Below are positions 40,201 through 50,400 of a DNA stretch of 64,000 nucleotides, piece after piece; position 1 is the stretch's first letter, and every line of letters starts with the position of its first letter. The notes beneath the pieces were generated by a model. That model saw only the letters and a program-made list of their open reading frames with translations, ran no database searches and was not told the DNA's origin. The translations under genes and the position numbers were made by a program. Source of the stretch: Actinostola sp. cb2023 (taxonomy: Eukaryota > Cnidaria > Anthozoa > Actiniaria > Actinostolidae); the NCBI GenBank assembly GCA_033675265.1, contig JAUJYZ010000145.1, positions 53,501 through 117,500 of the forward strand, written 5' to 3'.

Positions 40201-43005
40201 CGCTACGATATGATCGGTAATGAGATCTCTAGCGTCCAATCACGTGGAAGAATCAGGACACTTGAGGGAGGTCAATACTGCTCTGTGATTGGTGCAGATT
40301 CAGGTGGATTAGAGAAGGAACAGCTGAATCGCTATCGTGAATGTCTCATGACAGAAGCGTTGGCGCATGTGCAAGCAATGCACCACGATGCTTACCAGGA
40401 GAAGGTACGTAATGAATCTTGTTTCCTAATATGGTGGCCACGCTAACCATAATCTCTTTCGAGGTGAGAGTGTTTCCTTGCTTCCTCCCTACCTTCCTTC
40501 CTCGCTGCCTCCCTTCCTTCCTCCCTTTCTTCCTCCCTACCTTCCTTCCTTCATCCTTGCTCCCTAACTTCCTCCCTTCCTCCCTCCTTCTCTGCCTCTC
40601 TACCTCCCTTCCTCTCTGCCTCCCTTGCTCCCTACCTTCTTCCCTTCCTTCCTACCTTCCTCCCTGCTTCCCTTCCTCCCTACCTCCCTTCCTCCCTGCC
40701 TTCCTCCCTGCCTTCCTTGCTCCCTACCTTCCTCCCTTCCTTCCTTCCTCCCTGCTTCCCTTCCTCCCTGTCTCCCTTGCTCCCTACCTCCCTTCCTTCA
40801 TCCCTGCTCCCTTCCTCCCTTCCTTCCTCCTTCTCTGCCTCTCTACCTCCCTTCCTCTCTGCCTCCCTTGCTCCCTACCTTCTTCCCTGCCTCCCTTGCT
40901 CCCTACCTTCCTCCCTTCCTTCCTACCTTCCTCCCTGCTTCCCTTTCTTCCTACCTCCCTTCCACCCTGCCTCCCTTGCTCCCTACCTCCCTTCCTTCCT
41001 TCATCCCTGCTCCCTTCCTCCCTACCTCCCTCCTTCTCTGCCTCTCTACCTCCCTTCCTCTCTGCCTCCCTTGCTCCCTACCTTCTTCCCTGCCTCCCTT
41101 GCTCCCTACCTTCCTCCCTTCCTTCCTTCCTACCTTCCTCCCTGCTTCCCTTCCTCCCTGCCTCCCTTCCTCCCTGCCTTCCTCCCTGCCTCCCTTGCTC
41201 CCTACCTCCCTTCCTTCCTTCATCCCTGCTCCCTTCCTCCCTCCTTCTCTGCCTCTCTACCTCCCTTCCTCTCTGCCTCCCTGCTTCCCTACCTCCCTTC
41301 CTCCCTGCCTTCTTCCCTACCTCCCTTCCTCCCTGGCTCCCTGCCTTCCTCCCTGCCTCCCTTGCTCCCTACCTTCCTCCCTTCCTCCCTTCCTCCCTGC
41401 CTTCCTCCCTACCTCCCTGCCTTCCTCCCTACCTCCCTCCCTGCCTCCCTTGCTCCCTACCTTCCCCCCTGCCTTCCTCCCTTCCTTCCTTCATCCCTGC
41501 TTCCTTGCTCCCTATCTCCCTTCCTTCCTTCATCCCTGCTTCCTTGCTCCCTTCCTCCCTTCCTTGCTTCATCCTTGCTCCCTTCCTCCCTTCATCCCTG
41601 CCTCCTTGCTCCCTTCCTCCCTTTCTTGCCTGTTTTCAGACCACCGAGAGAGAAATACGGACCTAAGAAAGAGATAGTCATTATTGCCTTGTTATCCCAT
41701 CTTTTACATGTTGTCGTGTGTTGTTTTACAGCTTGAAGAGTTTAAGAGAGAAGCAGCCAAAGAACGTGTATTAAAAGAGAAACTCCGGGAATGCATCAAG
41801 TCAAAGTGCGACCCAAACGATGTGACTTTCAAGTGCCTTCACTGCCAAGTGGTGGCATGTCAGGCGCATGACCTGAGACGTGTCAAGAACTCGTATTACG
41901 TCGTGATTCCAGATGACTTCGATGATAAGATAGACAAGGTGGACATTCCACCAGCCAAAGTCCAGACGTTCAACGAGATTTCCATGCCACAGTCAATTAA
42001 ATGTAAGAAGTGTGGTGAGGGCTGGGGTTGTATTGTCAACCTTAGAGGTAAGAATACTTACTTAGGGGGGTAGTGTGGGGTTGCATTGTTAACCTTAGAG
42101 GCAAGAATACTTAGGGGGTAGTGAGCGGTTGTATTGTCAACCTTAGAGGTGAGAATATTTACTTAGGGGTGTAGTGTGGGGTTGTATTGTCAACCTTAGA
42201 GGTGAGAATATTTACTTAGGGGTGTAGTGTGGGGTTGTATTGTCAACCTTAGAGGTGAGAATATTTACTTAGGGGTGTAGTGTGGGGTTGTATTGTCAAC
42301 CTTAGAGGTGAGAATATTTACTTAGGGGTGTAGTGTGGGGTTGTATTGTCAACCTTAGGGTAAGAATACTTACTTAGGGGGTAGTGTGGGGTTGTATTGT
42401 CAACCTTAGAGGTGAGAATATTTACTTAGGGGTGTAGTGTGGGGTTGTATTGTCAACCTTAGGGTAAGAATACTTACTTAGGGGGGTAGTGTGGGGTTGT
42501 ATTGTCAACCTTAGAGGTGAGAATACTTACTTAGGGGTGTAGTGTGGGGATGGTACTATCGACCTTAAAGTAAGAATACTTAGGTGATTACTTACTTAGG
42601 GGGGTAGTGTGGGGTTGTATTGTCAACCTTAGAGGTGAGAATATTTACTTACTTAGGGGGTAGTGTGGGGGTGGATCCAACTCATTTTCTTCACAAATAT
42701 GTGAGGTTCCGTTTTCACAGAGAAATAACGCTATTTGCAAGTGCAATCATAGTGACATAACGCTTCTTGTGCTTGCGTTTATGGTTGCTACTGATCACAA
42801 GGTTTAGTACATTGATTCCATTCATGATGTTTGTTTTTATCCAGGTCTTGAAATGCCATGTCTTAAAGTCAAATCCTTTTTGCTGGAAATAACGAAAAAA
42901 GACGGCAGTGTATCGAAGATGAGGCCAAAGAAATGGAAGACATGCCCTTTTATGGTACCTGAAGTAGAGATAAGTGAGCTGTTGGATCTTAAGGTACCTG
43001 GCTAG
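31232..43005 (+). CDS. RLR: RIG-I/MDA5-like receptor with one CARD
   Basis: Exons with matching phases: 31232-31508, 32231-32296, 32799-32932, 33678-33939, 34310-34366, 34442-34495, 35048-35224, 35860-36203, 37035-37316, 37611-38081, 40073-40404, 41732-42047, 42845-43005; about 978 residues. Order: CARD (1-92); a middle segment of about 215 residues I do not recognise; helicase with APTNSGKT (Walker A), IFDECHH (DECH box) and GMTASLGVG (motif III); an MDA5-like helical insert; helicase C with [13 protein letters not shown] and QSRGRIR; and a C-terminal zinc domain with CLHC and CKKC. The family senses viral double-stranded RNA in the cytosol and signals through CARDs. One CARD instead of the vertebrate two. 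The 37316-37611 junction is off by one base, so a micro-exon, sequence error or frameshift remains there. Two donors are amplified into minisatellites. Confidence 0.93.
31578..31940. mobile_element. Two adjacent fold-back elements in RLR intron 1
   Basis: At 31578-31800 the arms TTATTATATTTTTGTCAAAG and their complement face each other. At 31800-31940, arms of about 40 bp (TTATTAGTCGGTTAAGCATC and complement) form a second hairpin. Confidence 0.75.
32675..32782. mobile_element. Short fold-back MITE family B abutting a splice acceptor
   Basis: Arms ATGAGGGTTTATCACGTAAT... and complement, 108 bp in total: a deletion derivative of the 356-bp element at 48381-48736. It ends 16 bp before RLR exon 3, so the element edge lies in the branch-point and polypyrimidine region. 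Confidence 0.8.
33115..33410. repeat. GGATGGAC-type degenerate microsatellite
   Basis: Imperfect GATGGATGGACGGACAGA-like repeats in the RLR intron after exon 3. They produce a spurious Ser/His/Pro frame on the minus strand. Confidence 0.8.
33952..34170. mobile_element. Fold-back MITE family A, copy 2
   Basis: A hairpin of 219 bp, nearly identical to 2480-2699. It starts 12 bp after the donor of RLR exon 4. Each arm contains CCTGCGCCATCTTGAAAGG, whose complement includes AAGATGGCG, a YY1-like core. Confidence 0.85.
34680..34988. repeat. About 75-bp tandem repeat, four units
   Basis: Units with GAAGCTGTTACC(C/T)GC, GTGAACGTGTCAGA and TTTGTAGATGTGAGTAG lie in the RLR intron before the Walker A exon. 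Each unit carries a GATGTGAGTAG or GATGTAAGTGG stretch resembling a 5' splice site, but no adjacent exon sequence. Confidence 0.9.
35335..35700. repeat. (CCTT)n microsatellite
   Basis: About 360 bp of TTCC repeats in the RLR intron after the Walker A exon. They generate Phe/Leu/Pro/Ser and Lys/Glu/Gly/Arg frames that are not genes. Confidence 0.97.
36317..36906. repeat. About 28-bp G-rich minisatellite
   Basis: Roughly twenty degenerate units of ATTATACTAGGGGGAGTGGG plus a short linker in the RLR intron between the DECH-box and motif III exons. Unlike the 38-kb and 42-kb arrays it contains no exon sequence. Confidence 0.92.
37430..37520. repeat. Small fold-back in RLR intron
   Basis: CCTCGCGTAAGCGACCACC and its near complement GGTGGTCGCTTACGAGAGG lie about 45 bp apart. 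A GCGTAAGC site here resembles a donor but does not restore the frame of the flanking exons. Confidence 0.65.
38063..38830. repeat. 20-bp minisatellite built from the RLR exon 10 donor
   Basis: About 38 units of ACCAATGATAGTGAAGGTAG. The first unit is the end of the exon itself (coding TNDSEG, exon end 38081) plus the first bases of the intron. Each later unit therefore carries a copy of the last coding bases and a GAAG|GTAGAC or GAAG|GTAAAC donor-like junction. Confidence 0.95.
38894..39155. mobile_element. TIR MITE with GGGTGCGTTCGATTGAC ends
   Basis: The left end AGGGTGCGTTCGATTGACC and right end GTCAATCGAACGCACCCT are inverted copies, followed inward by ATTCCAGAATAGG and its complement. 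About 260 bp, with a short AAT run inside, in the RLR intron. Confidence 0.8.
39567..39732. mobile_element. Fold-back MITE (CAGTTCTG hairpin)
   Basis: Ends AGGGCACTTTACATTTGACAG and CTGCCAAATGGAAAACGCCCT are imperfect inverted copies. The interior is a hairpin of GAACTGACTGG and complement. RLR intron. Confidence 0.7.
40465..41635. repeat. CCTT/CCCT-rich pyrimidine minisatellite, 1.2 kb
   Basis: A strongly strand-biased pyrimidine tract of TTCCTCCCTGCC-like units with longer-period repeats (CTCCTTCTCTGCCTCTC recurs several times) in the RLR intron before the zinc-domain exon. The Pro/Ser/Leu ORFs of up to 415 codons across it are repeat artefacts. Confidence 0.97.
42025..42672. repeat. 53-bp minisatellite built from the RLR exon 12 donor
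   Basis: About 12 units, the first being the exon end itself. Each begins with the last exon bases (GTATTGTCAACCTTAGAG, coding CIVNLR; exon end 42047), followed by GGTGAGAATATTTAC or GGTAAGAATACTTAC and a TTAGGGG spacer. Every unit therefore repeats the exon-intron junction of the zinc-domain exon. Confidence 0.95.
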
Positions 43006-43134
43006 CTGCATCTCTGCAAAACCACGAGGAATGAAGGATTTGTTTTGGAGAGATAATTCTTTATGCATTTTAAAGCTAACCACACTAGTAACACGGATTT
43101 TAGTCCTCGGAGCTGTGGTGTAGGAGAATGGCAA

Positions 43135-43665
43135 TCAAACAAGAAAGCAAACAAACAATTAAACAAACATGTAATCAAGTAATCAAACAAGCAAGCAACT
43201 AGTAATCAAGCAAACAAACAAGCAAGTAATCAAGCAAGCAAGCAAGTAATCAATCAAACAAGCAAGCAAGCAATCAAGCAAGCAAGTAATCAAGCAAGAA
43301 AACAAACTGCAAGAAAACAAGCAAGTAATCAAGCAAACAAGCAAGAAAACAAGCAAGCAAACAAACAAACAAGCAAATAAGCAAGCAGGCAAGCTGCAAG
43401 AAAACAAGCAAGTAATCAATCAAACAAGCAAGCAAGAAAACAAGCAAGCAAACAAACAAACAAGCAAATAAGCAAGCAGGCAAGTAAACAAACAAGTAAA
43501 CAAGCAAGCAAGTAATCAATCAAATAAGCAAGCAGGCAAGCAAACAAACAAGCAAACAAGCAAGCAAGTAATCAATCAAATAAGCAAGCAAACAAGTAAA
43601 CAAGCAAACAAACAAATAAGTAAATAAGCAAGCAAGCAAACAAGCAAGCAAACAAATAAGCAAGT
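43135..43665. repeat. (CAAG)n/(CAAA)n tetranucleotide repeat
   Basis: About 530 bp of AAGC, AAAC and AATC tetramers starting 130 bp after the RLR stop codon. Minus-strand Cys/Leu-rich frames are artefacts. Confidence 0.95.
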
Positions 43666-43669
43666 GTAG

Positions 43670-44500
43670 ATAAAAGGTTTATTTACCAAGAGTGGTCTTG
43701 AGAGCTTGTTAATTACATTCATTAGCTCAGAGCCAGTTTTGAATTATTACGAGAGAAAATACAAGTTCTCTCTTCACATACCTAGTTATACCAGTGATAC
43801 TTCACGTCAATGGTTCAATAAACACACACTAACTGACACAGCAGTCTTGGAATGTAATCCTCTCTTTTTCCATAACATTGAACATGCGATTAGAGAGTTT
43901 GCTAACTTTTAGACAAAATACTTTCTTTCTTCACTTTCGTTGACTCTGTTTACTCAATAACAAGTGTTTCTAGATTAGTGCTCAAGTCTTTTTGTTTTCG
44001 TCTCTTTCTACAATAATTACGCAAATTATAATGATAACTTTGTGCTAGTATTGTTGATACTAGTTCTTTCTAAATGGTCATGTTTCCAGAGAAACTGCAT
44101 CTACAATGACAGGTCGGGTCTTCGTGTAGCTGCACAAAAGTCCTGGCTATTGTTCTATTGTCGTTCTATGTATTGTTTTTACATAAAAAACAATAGCCAG
44201 GACAATTTGTGCAGCTACACGAAGACCTTGCGCTTTCTTCCCATAATGCTTTGCGCTAACGTGATTCCAAATATGGAACAGGTCACTTGAAGCACTCAAT
44301 CATATGAGCAAAATCTTTTAAAAAGATCAATCGTTATTTCTAAATAAGTGTATTGACGATGCGGTGCGCAAAGGTTCATGGACTATCATGAAGCCGCCAT
44401 CTTGACTCTGTTGAATGTTAAATTCATATTTACATTTGATTAACTCTCAGGAGATGCGATTCGATTGGCTAGAAAAGAGCCAATCACGACGTCTTGATAG
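43670..44500. other. Intergenic spacer between RLR and factor B 3' ends
   Basis: The convergent genes end at 43005 and 44505. Besides a hairpin MITE at 44115-44229 I see no supportable exon in this interval. Confidence 0.6.
44115..44229. mobile_element. Fold-back MITE family C, copy 1
   Basis: A hairpin with arms GGTCTTCGTGTAGCTGCAC and GTGCAGCTACACGAAGACC and inner CCTGGCTATTGTT. A second copy is at 51556-51671. Confidence 0.85.
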
Positions 44501-44504
44501 TTGA

Positions 44505-47217
44505 CTAGTGCTTTCTGTGTTCTTTAGTTATCTTTTCAATCCAGTTAAGGAACGGTAAAACACGAGTAAAGAAGCGGTGGTGATCCCTCGACCCACATTT
44601 TTCATCCCAGCTAACAAGACCATCCAACGACCACCTGTAGTCACGTGAGCTTTGTTCGTATGACTCACTGACAAAAGGACTCCCACCATCCCCCCGACAG
44701 TCTCTTTTGTACGACTTCTTATCCATCGCGCAGAACATAAACGAAGAGTTAAATGGCTTGCTTGTCATGTTGGCGCATTGTTGTGACGGAGATATCGCCA
44801 GTGCGGTATGGACGAGGATTCGCGATCGGCTTTTCCGACGAATCGATCGTGAGCCATCGTCAGCCGGTCGGTCCCACTCGGCTACGAATCCGTGTTTCCC
44901 TGATTCAGCAGATTTTCTTCTTTTTGCACCGACATGTGGGAGACATACCGGTCTCACGTACTTCCCCAATTTGAATTTGTACTGGAGCTTTATCAACGCA
45001 ATGTCGTTTTCGTTGGTTTTGTAGCGGTAATCTCTGTGCAAGTAAATCTTGTCCACAGGCGCCATTTGCTTCGAGCCTGTTTCTTTGCGTGTGTCATGAT
45101 CGCCAACCGTAACGGTATATCTGTCAAACAAGAATCGTGAATATATCGTGAGCGCATCGTGAATATATCGTGGACGTATCGTGAACATATCGTGAAGCTA
45201 TCGTGAACATATCGTGGACATATCGTGAACATATCGTGAAGCTATCGTAAACATATCGTGGACGTATCGTGGACATGCCGTAAACTTCGTGTTGATATCG
45301 TGGACGTATCTTGACCTATATCCACTAAATCAGACAGCATTCCAAGTGAAACTACGTCGTAGTTGTTCTCCATTTTATAGACTTTGAAAAACTATCTTTC
45401 GATGGGGAGGGGGGGAGGGGAGTGAGCGGTTTTCCCCAAGTGCAAGGAACAATTGTATTGTATTGGTTGTGTATAGTATTATAACAACTATCTTTCGATG
45501 GGGAGGGGGGAGGGGAGTGAGCGGTTTTTTCCCAAGTGCAGGGAACAATTGTATTGTATTGTGTATAGTATTATAACAACTATCTAGTTTCATACCTTTG
45601 GCGGCCATATGATAGCTTTACGTCCATTGGAATGGAAACATTGAGCTGCAGTTAAGACCCACTGCTCACCAATTAGCGCACCGCCACATATAGGAAAACG
45701 ACCCCCTACAAACAAGTATTAAGGCGTAGCGTGCATATTATACTGGCCTTATTATCGTTACGACACTTAAAGTTGCGCGAAGGTTGCTATTGGAAATGCT
45801 ATTTCAGCTATCGAACTAATACTTACGGTCCCAGTAAAGATTCCAACCTGCCACGGCCACACACCACTGGCTGCCTTGTTTCCTCGTATCGAGCGAGACT
45901 TTGGTTTGATTCCACTGATACCACATTTCACATTATCTACGAGAGCAAGAAGTTCATAAAGCCATTATCAGTCCGTCCGGCGAAAACAGTTCTATTTTGG
46001 AGAACGAAACGGCACTTTGGAGAAAACAAACTCGTTCTCCCGCTCATCCCAATGCCTTCTCATCTTGTTACGGACGATCGCCATTTTGAAAATAGCGAGA
46101 TGAAAAGGCCTGGGAACGAGATTCTGGAGAACAGTGTCCGCCATTTTGAAAATAAGCGTACGCGTTGCGTGATGAGAGAGCGAGAATTGTCACAATCAAA
46201 TGTCACGCTCACCAGTCCTTGACGTCACAGCTTTTCTCACGGAGCTAAATACGTCACTGTAGACCTTTAAGCCAATGAAATGCTCCTTGACTGGATCTGA
46301 TACCAATGTCGACAAGACTTCTTTATCCGGGTTCTTGCCAATCCCGATGACAAACACTTCAAATCGGTTCTCAACTTTCAAAAGCCGAGCGGCTCGTTTA
46401 TGACTTGTTCCCAGGATAAGCCGTCCGTTGGTTATTACAAACAAAGATCGTCTGCTCTCTCGACGCACTTTCGGTGCAATGCGCTTGCGCAGAAGGAACA
46501 TGGCTCGACCAAGATTGCTCCCACATCCGCCAGGTTTTCTGATGGACCATATCTTTTTCAAAGTACGCGCAGACGAGGATAAAAATTCGAAGTTGATTCT
46601 CATGTTGTTGGCGAATGTGAGAGCTGCTGCTTTAATTCCTCCACGGCGTACAGTTGCGTCTAGAATACGTATAAGTTCCTGCGCGAACCGTAGTCCCATC
46701 CTGAAGTCATCCTTCTTGATCGAGCTTGAACCATCAAACATGAACACTAGATCCAGGCCACCTCCATGCTCCACATTGATTGCTCTTCGTCGTCTTGAAG
46801 TCGAGGCTGATTGACAGTTGGACTCTGAGTCTGCGCACTGGGGAACGTGGAGATTATGAAGGAGACTGGTACTGATGACGTCAGTGGCCTTCGTCAGATC
46901 GAGCTCCAGCTCATCGTCAACTGGTTGAAATAAAAAATGCAGCTTTGGTTTTGTACTTATTATTCTCGATAATATTGTATAGTAAGTTATCGCGGCTTTT
47001 ATGAAATTAAGCAATTTCCGTGTATGTTTAAATAAAGTGTCACTCACTCTGTATGTCTGTCTGTCTGTCTTCCTGCTTGTCTGTCTGTCTTCCTGCCTGT
47101 CTGTCTGTCTGTCTTCCTGCCTGTCTGTCTTCCTGTCTTCCTGCCTGTCTGTCTGTCTGTCTGTCTTCCTGCCTGTCTGTCTGTCGTCCTGCCTGTCTGT
47201 CTTCCTGTCTTCCTGCC

Positions 47218-47266
<49 letters not shown>

Positions 47267-47411
47267 TCCTCTGTCCTGCCTGTCTGTCTGTCTTCCTGCC
47301 TGTCTGTCTGTCTTCCTGCCTGTCTGTCTTCCTGTCTTCCTGCCTGTCTGTCTGTCTGTCTGTCTGCCTGTCTGTCTGTCTTCCTGCTGTCTGTCTGTCT
47401 GTCTTCCTGCC

Positions 47412-47444
<33 letters not shown>

Positions 47445-50400
47445 TCCTGCCTGTCTGTCTGTCTTCCTGCCTGTCTGTCTGTCTTCCTGCCTGTCTGTCT
47501 GTCTTCCTGCCTGTCTGTCTGTCTTCCTGCCTGTCTGTCTGTCTTCCTGTCTGTCCGCCTGTCTGTCTGTCCGTCTGTTTATCCATCTTCAAGCTGTCCG
47601 TCTTGTACCATAATGTACTCACATATGCATTTCGGTGGCTCGCTCCACAGTCCGTTGTCCATGCACTTCCTATGGAAATGTCCATGCATTTTGAATCCTT
47701 TGTAGCAAGTATATTTGATATGACTCGATACATTAAAGTCAGAACCAATAAAATATCCATATTCGATGGGACCAGGGTTACCACATGAATCAACTACGAA
47801 GAGAAAAGTATAAATTAAAGGTTGCGGGAGACTGGAAACTAATGAGTCGCGCGTTGCATTATGGGATTGTTTTGCGGTTCGCTTCATTTTAAAATGGCGC
47901 ATGTACGTCAACTTTCAAAACTCTCGAGAGTTTAGTTTCTCGGGACGTATTATGACCGAGCATAGATTCACATCAATGTAATATGAGCTCTTATTAAAAA
48001 CAGATTGATTGACTACCACCCAACTGGTCCAGTGACCACCAAAAGTAATGCCTTGGGTCGTGAACCATCATCGTATCTTATGAGTAATCTTGTATTGATG
48101 ATTAATTAAGTTATTTCAAGGGGTGTTTAGGAGCATGAGGGCAGGGACGAGTCGGTTTCTAGTTATAGCTAGTTCGGTGATATTCCGCTTAAAAAAATGC
48201 GGAGTATAGATGGCCATTTCCTTTCCACTTCTTTCCATTCCTTTTTTTCCTTTTCCATTCAGTCATGTCCTTACTCTTTTTATACTAATACACAGGAAAG
48301 TTATTCCGAAAAAATATGACCATTCTGAGGAATAGAAAACTGTCCGTAGAAGGAAGGTGTCCTTATAACGAAAGTTTTCAATGAGGGTTTATCACGTAAT
48401 TTCAAAACTTATAGGAGACATAAGACAAAAAAATGATTATCATAGCTGGAAAGAACTCGTTAAAATGAGTAAAAATGTGAAGTTTGGAAAAGATCGCTTC
48501 ACAAATTGCGAAGATATGAATTTTCAAAAATCGAAATTTTATATGAAAACCTTTGGAAATTTACCGTACGCTGGTAGGCAAGAGTTAAATTTCGATTTTT
48601 GAAAATTCATATCTTCGCAATTTGTGAAGCGATCTTTTCCAAACTTCACATTTTTACTCATTTCAACGAGCTCTTTCCAGCTATGATAATCATTTTTTTG
48701 TCCTATGAGTTTTGAAATTACATGATAAACCCTCATTTGAGTCTACACGCATTCACAGTACAGAGATAGTACAATACCACGAATAAGAGAGATCTCCGTA
48801 TCAAAGAGGTGTGGCATGGTTCTTTAATCTTTGTGAGAACTCCGATTACACCCTTATTTTGTGTATCTACGGGGTTGCATTCATTTATCTCCAACAAAAA
48901 TGGAAAGCATTCTTTCTCCTTTGACGATTTATCAGGGACACACCCCGTTACCTACTGTGATGGTTGCAATCTTGAGCTACCGAAAATAAATCCAAGTCGC
49001 CGTTCAGCCGTGTGTAGTTATTGAATGAGATTAGCTTGGAATGTGCGCGTCTATATACTGTGTATAAACACGATGGGAGTTGTATACATGTAGAGCAGTG
49101 ATTGTTTCTCTTGCATTCCGAGTGCTCTACAACCCCAGAGTGTTTATATAATTACAGTATATAGAAACACAAGGGGCGCCGTGTTTTATATTGCTTTTAT
49201 AAAATTTGTGCGAACGAGTCTCTGTCCGACTTGTCCTCTGAGTAAATACGTAGTAGCCAGCCAATCAGAGCGGCAAATATTCTATAATAATTGAATCAGC
49301 TCTCGCATGATGTAATCATTTTTCACCAGCCTTGAAGATGGACACATTGTCCGAACGCTCGGTATTTAAAATACATTCACGTGGTTGAAACAGTACTGAT
49401 TCAATAAATACTCCCACGTACAAAGGCATTTTGGATTTAATAAGAGATTTGTTAATTAAGTCAGCACAACCATCATCGTTGAAGTGCGATCGACCTTCAA
49501 AATTACAACCCTTTCAGACAAACTCCAGTCCAGACGACAATCAAACCAGCTTTGTAAGGATTGGTTAAAGTTTGGACACGCCCACAGCGCTTGATTGACG
49601 TCCGTCGGACCATTTAATAAGTGTATTTCACTTTTATGTGTTCACCCTCTTGAAATAAAGTCTTCATCATCATCATTTCAAAATTATACATTTTGTGGGT
49701 CACATTTTAATTATGGCTACATGTTCGCTCTCGCCCGTCCCGTCCCTCCATAGGGTGAACAATTTCTCCCGTATGAAGGGGGGGAGTCCAGACGACAATC
49801 AAGTTTGTAAGAAGTTTGGACACGCCCATAGTGTTTGACGTAGCAAGTTTGAAGTGCTTACCTTTAGGGAGAGCGCACTCTGGTTCTTTACCAATCAGTT
49901 GACTATGATCCCATAGGGTGAACAATTTCTCCCGTAGGGGGGGTGAGTGAGTAGCAAGTTTGAAGTGCTTACCTTTAGGGAGAGCGCACTCTGGTTCTTT
50001 ACCAATCAGTTGACTATGATCCCATAGGGTGAACAATTTCTCCCGTAGGGGGGGTGAGTGAGTAGCAGGTTTGAAGTGCTTACCTTTAGGGAGAGCGCAC
50101 TCTGGTTCTTTACCAATCAGTTGACTATGATCACAAATCCTTTCCTTATCACCGCTGACCATACGGTTCCCATTGATGCATTCGTAGCGTACTCCAAAGC
50201 CGTCACGCGTGACAATAGCGTTACTTGGAGGAAAGCGTGACAGTTGCTCAAGAATGTACTCGCAATCTGGATCAATTTCTAATAATAATAATAATAAATA
50301 ATAATAATAACGTTGTCATAATAGTTGCTAGATAAAATATATGTAAAAGGCTATATAATATAATATAATAATAATAATAATAATAAATAATAATAAATAA

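Noticed and set aside
40419..41736. Plus-strand ORFs of 339-415 codons rich in Leu, Pro and Ser
   Set aside because: All three frames are open because the pyrimidine-rich repeat contains no stop codons. It is intronic to the RLR.
47001..47793. Plus-strand Cys/Leu/Ser and minus-strand Arg/Gln/Thr/Asp ORFs
   Set aside because: They are translations of a CTGT/CTTCCTGC array in a factor B intron; only the CCP2 exon (47623-47793) is real.
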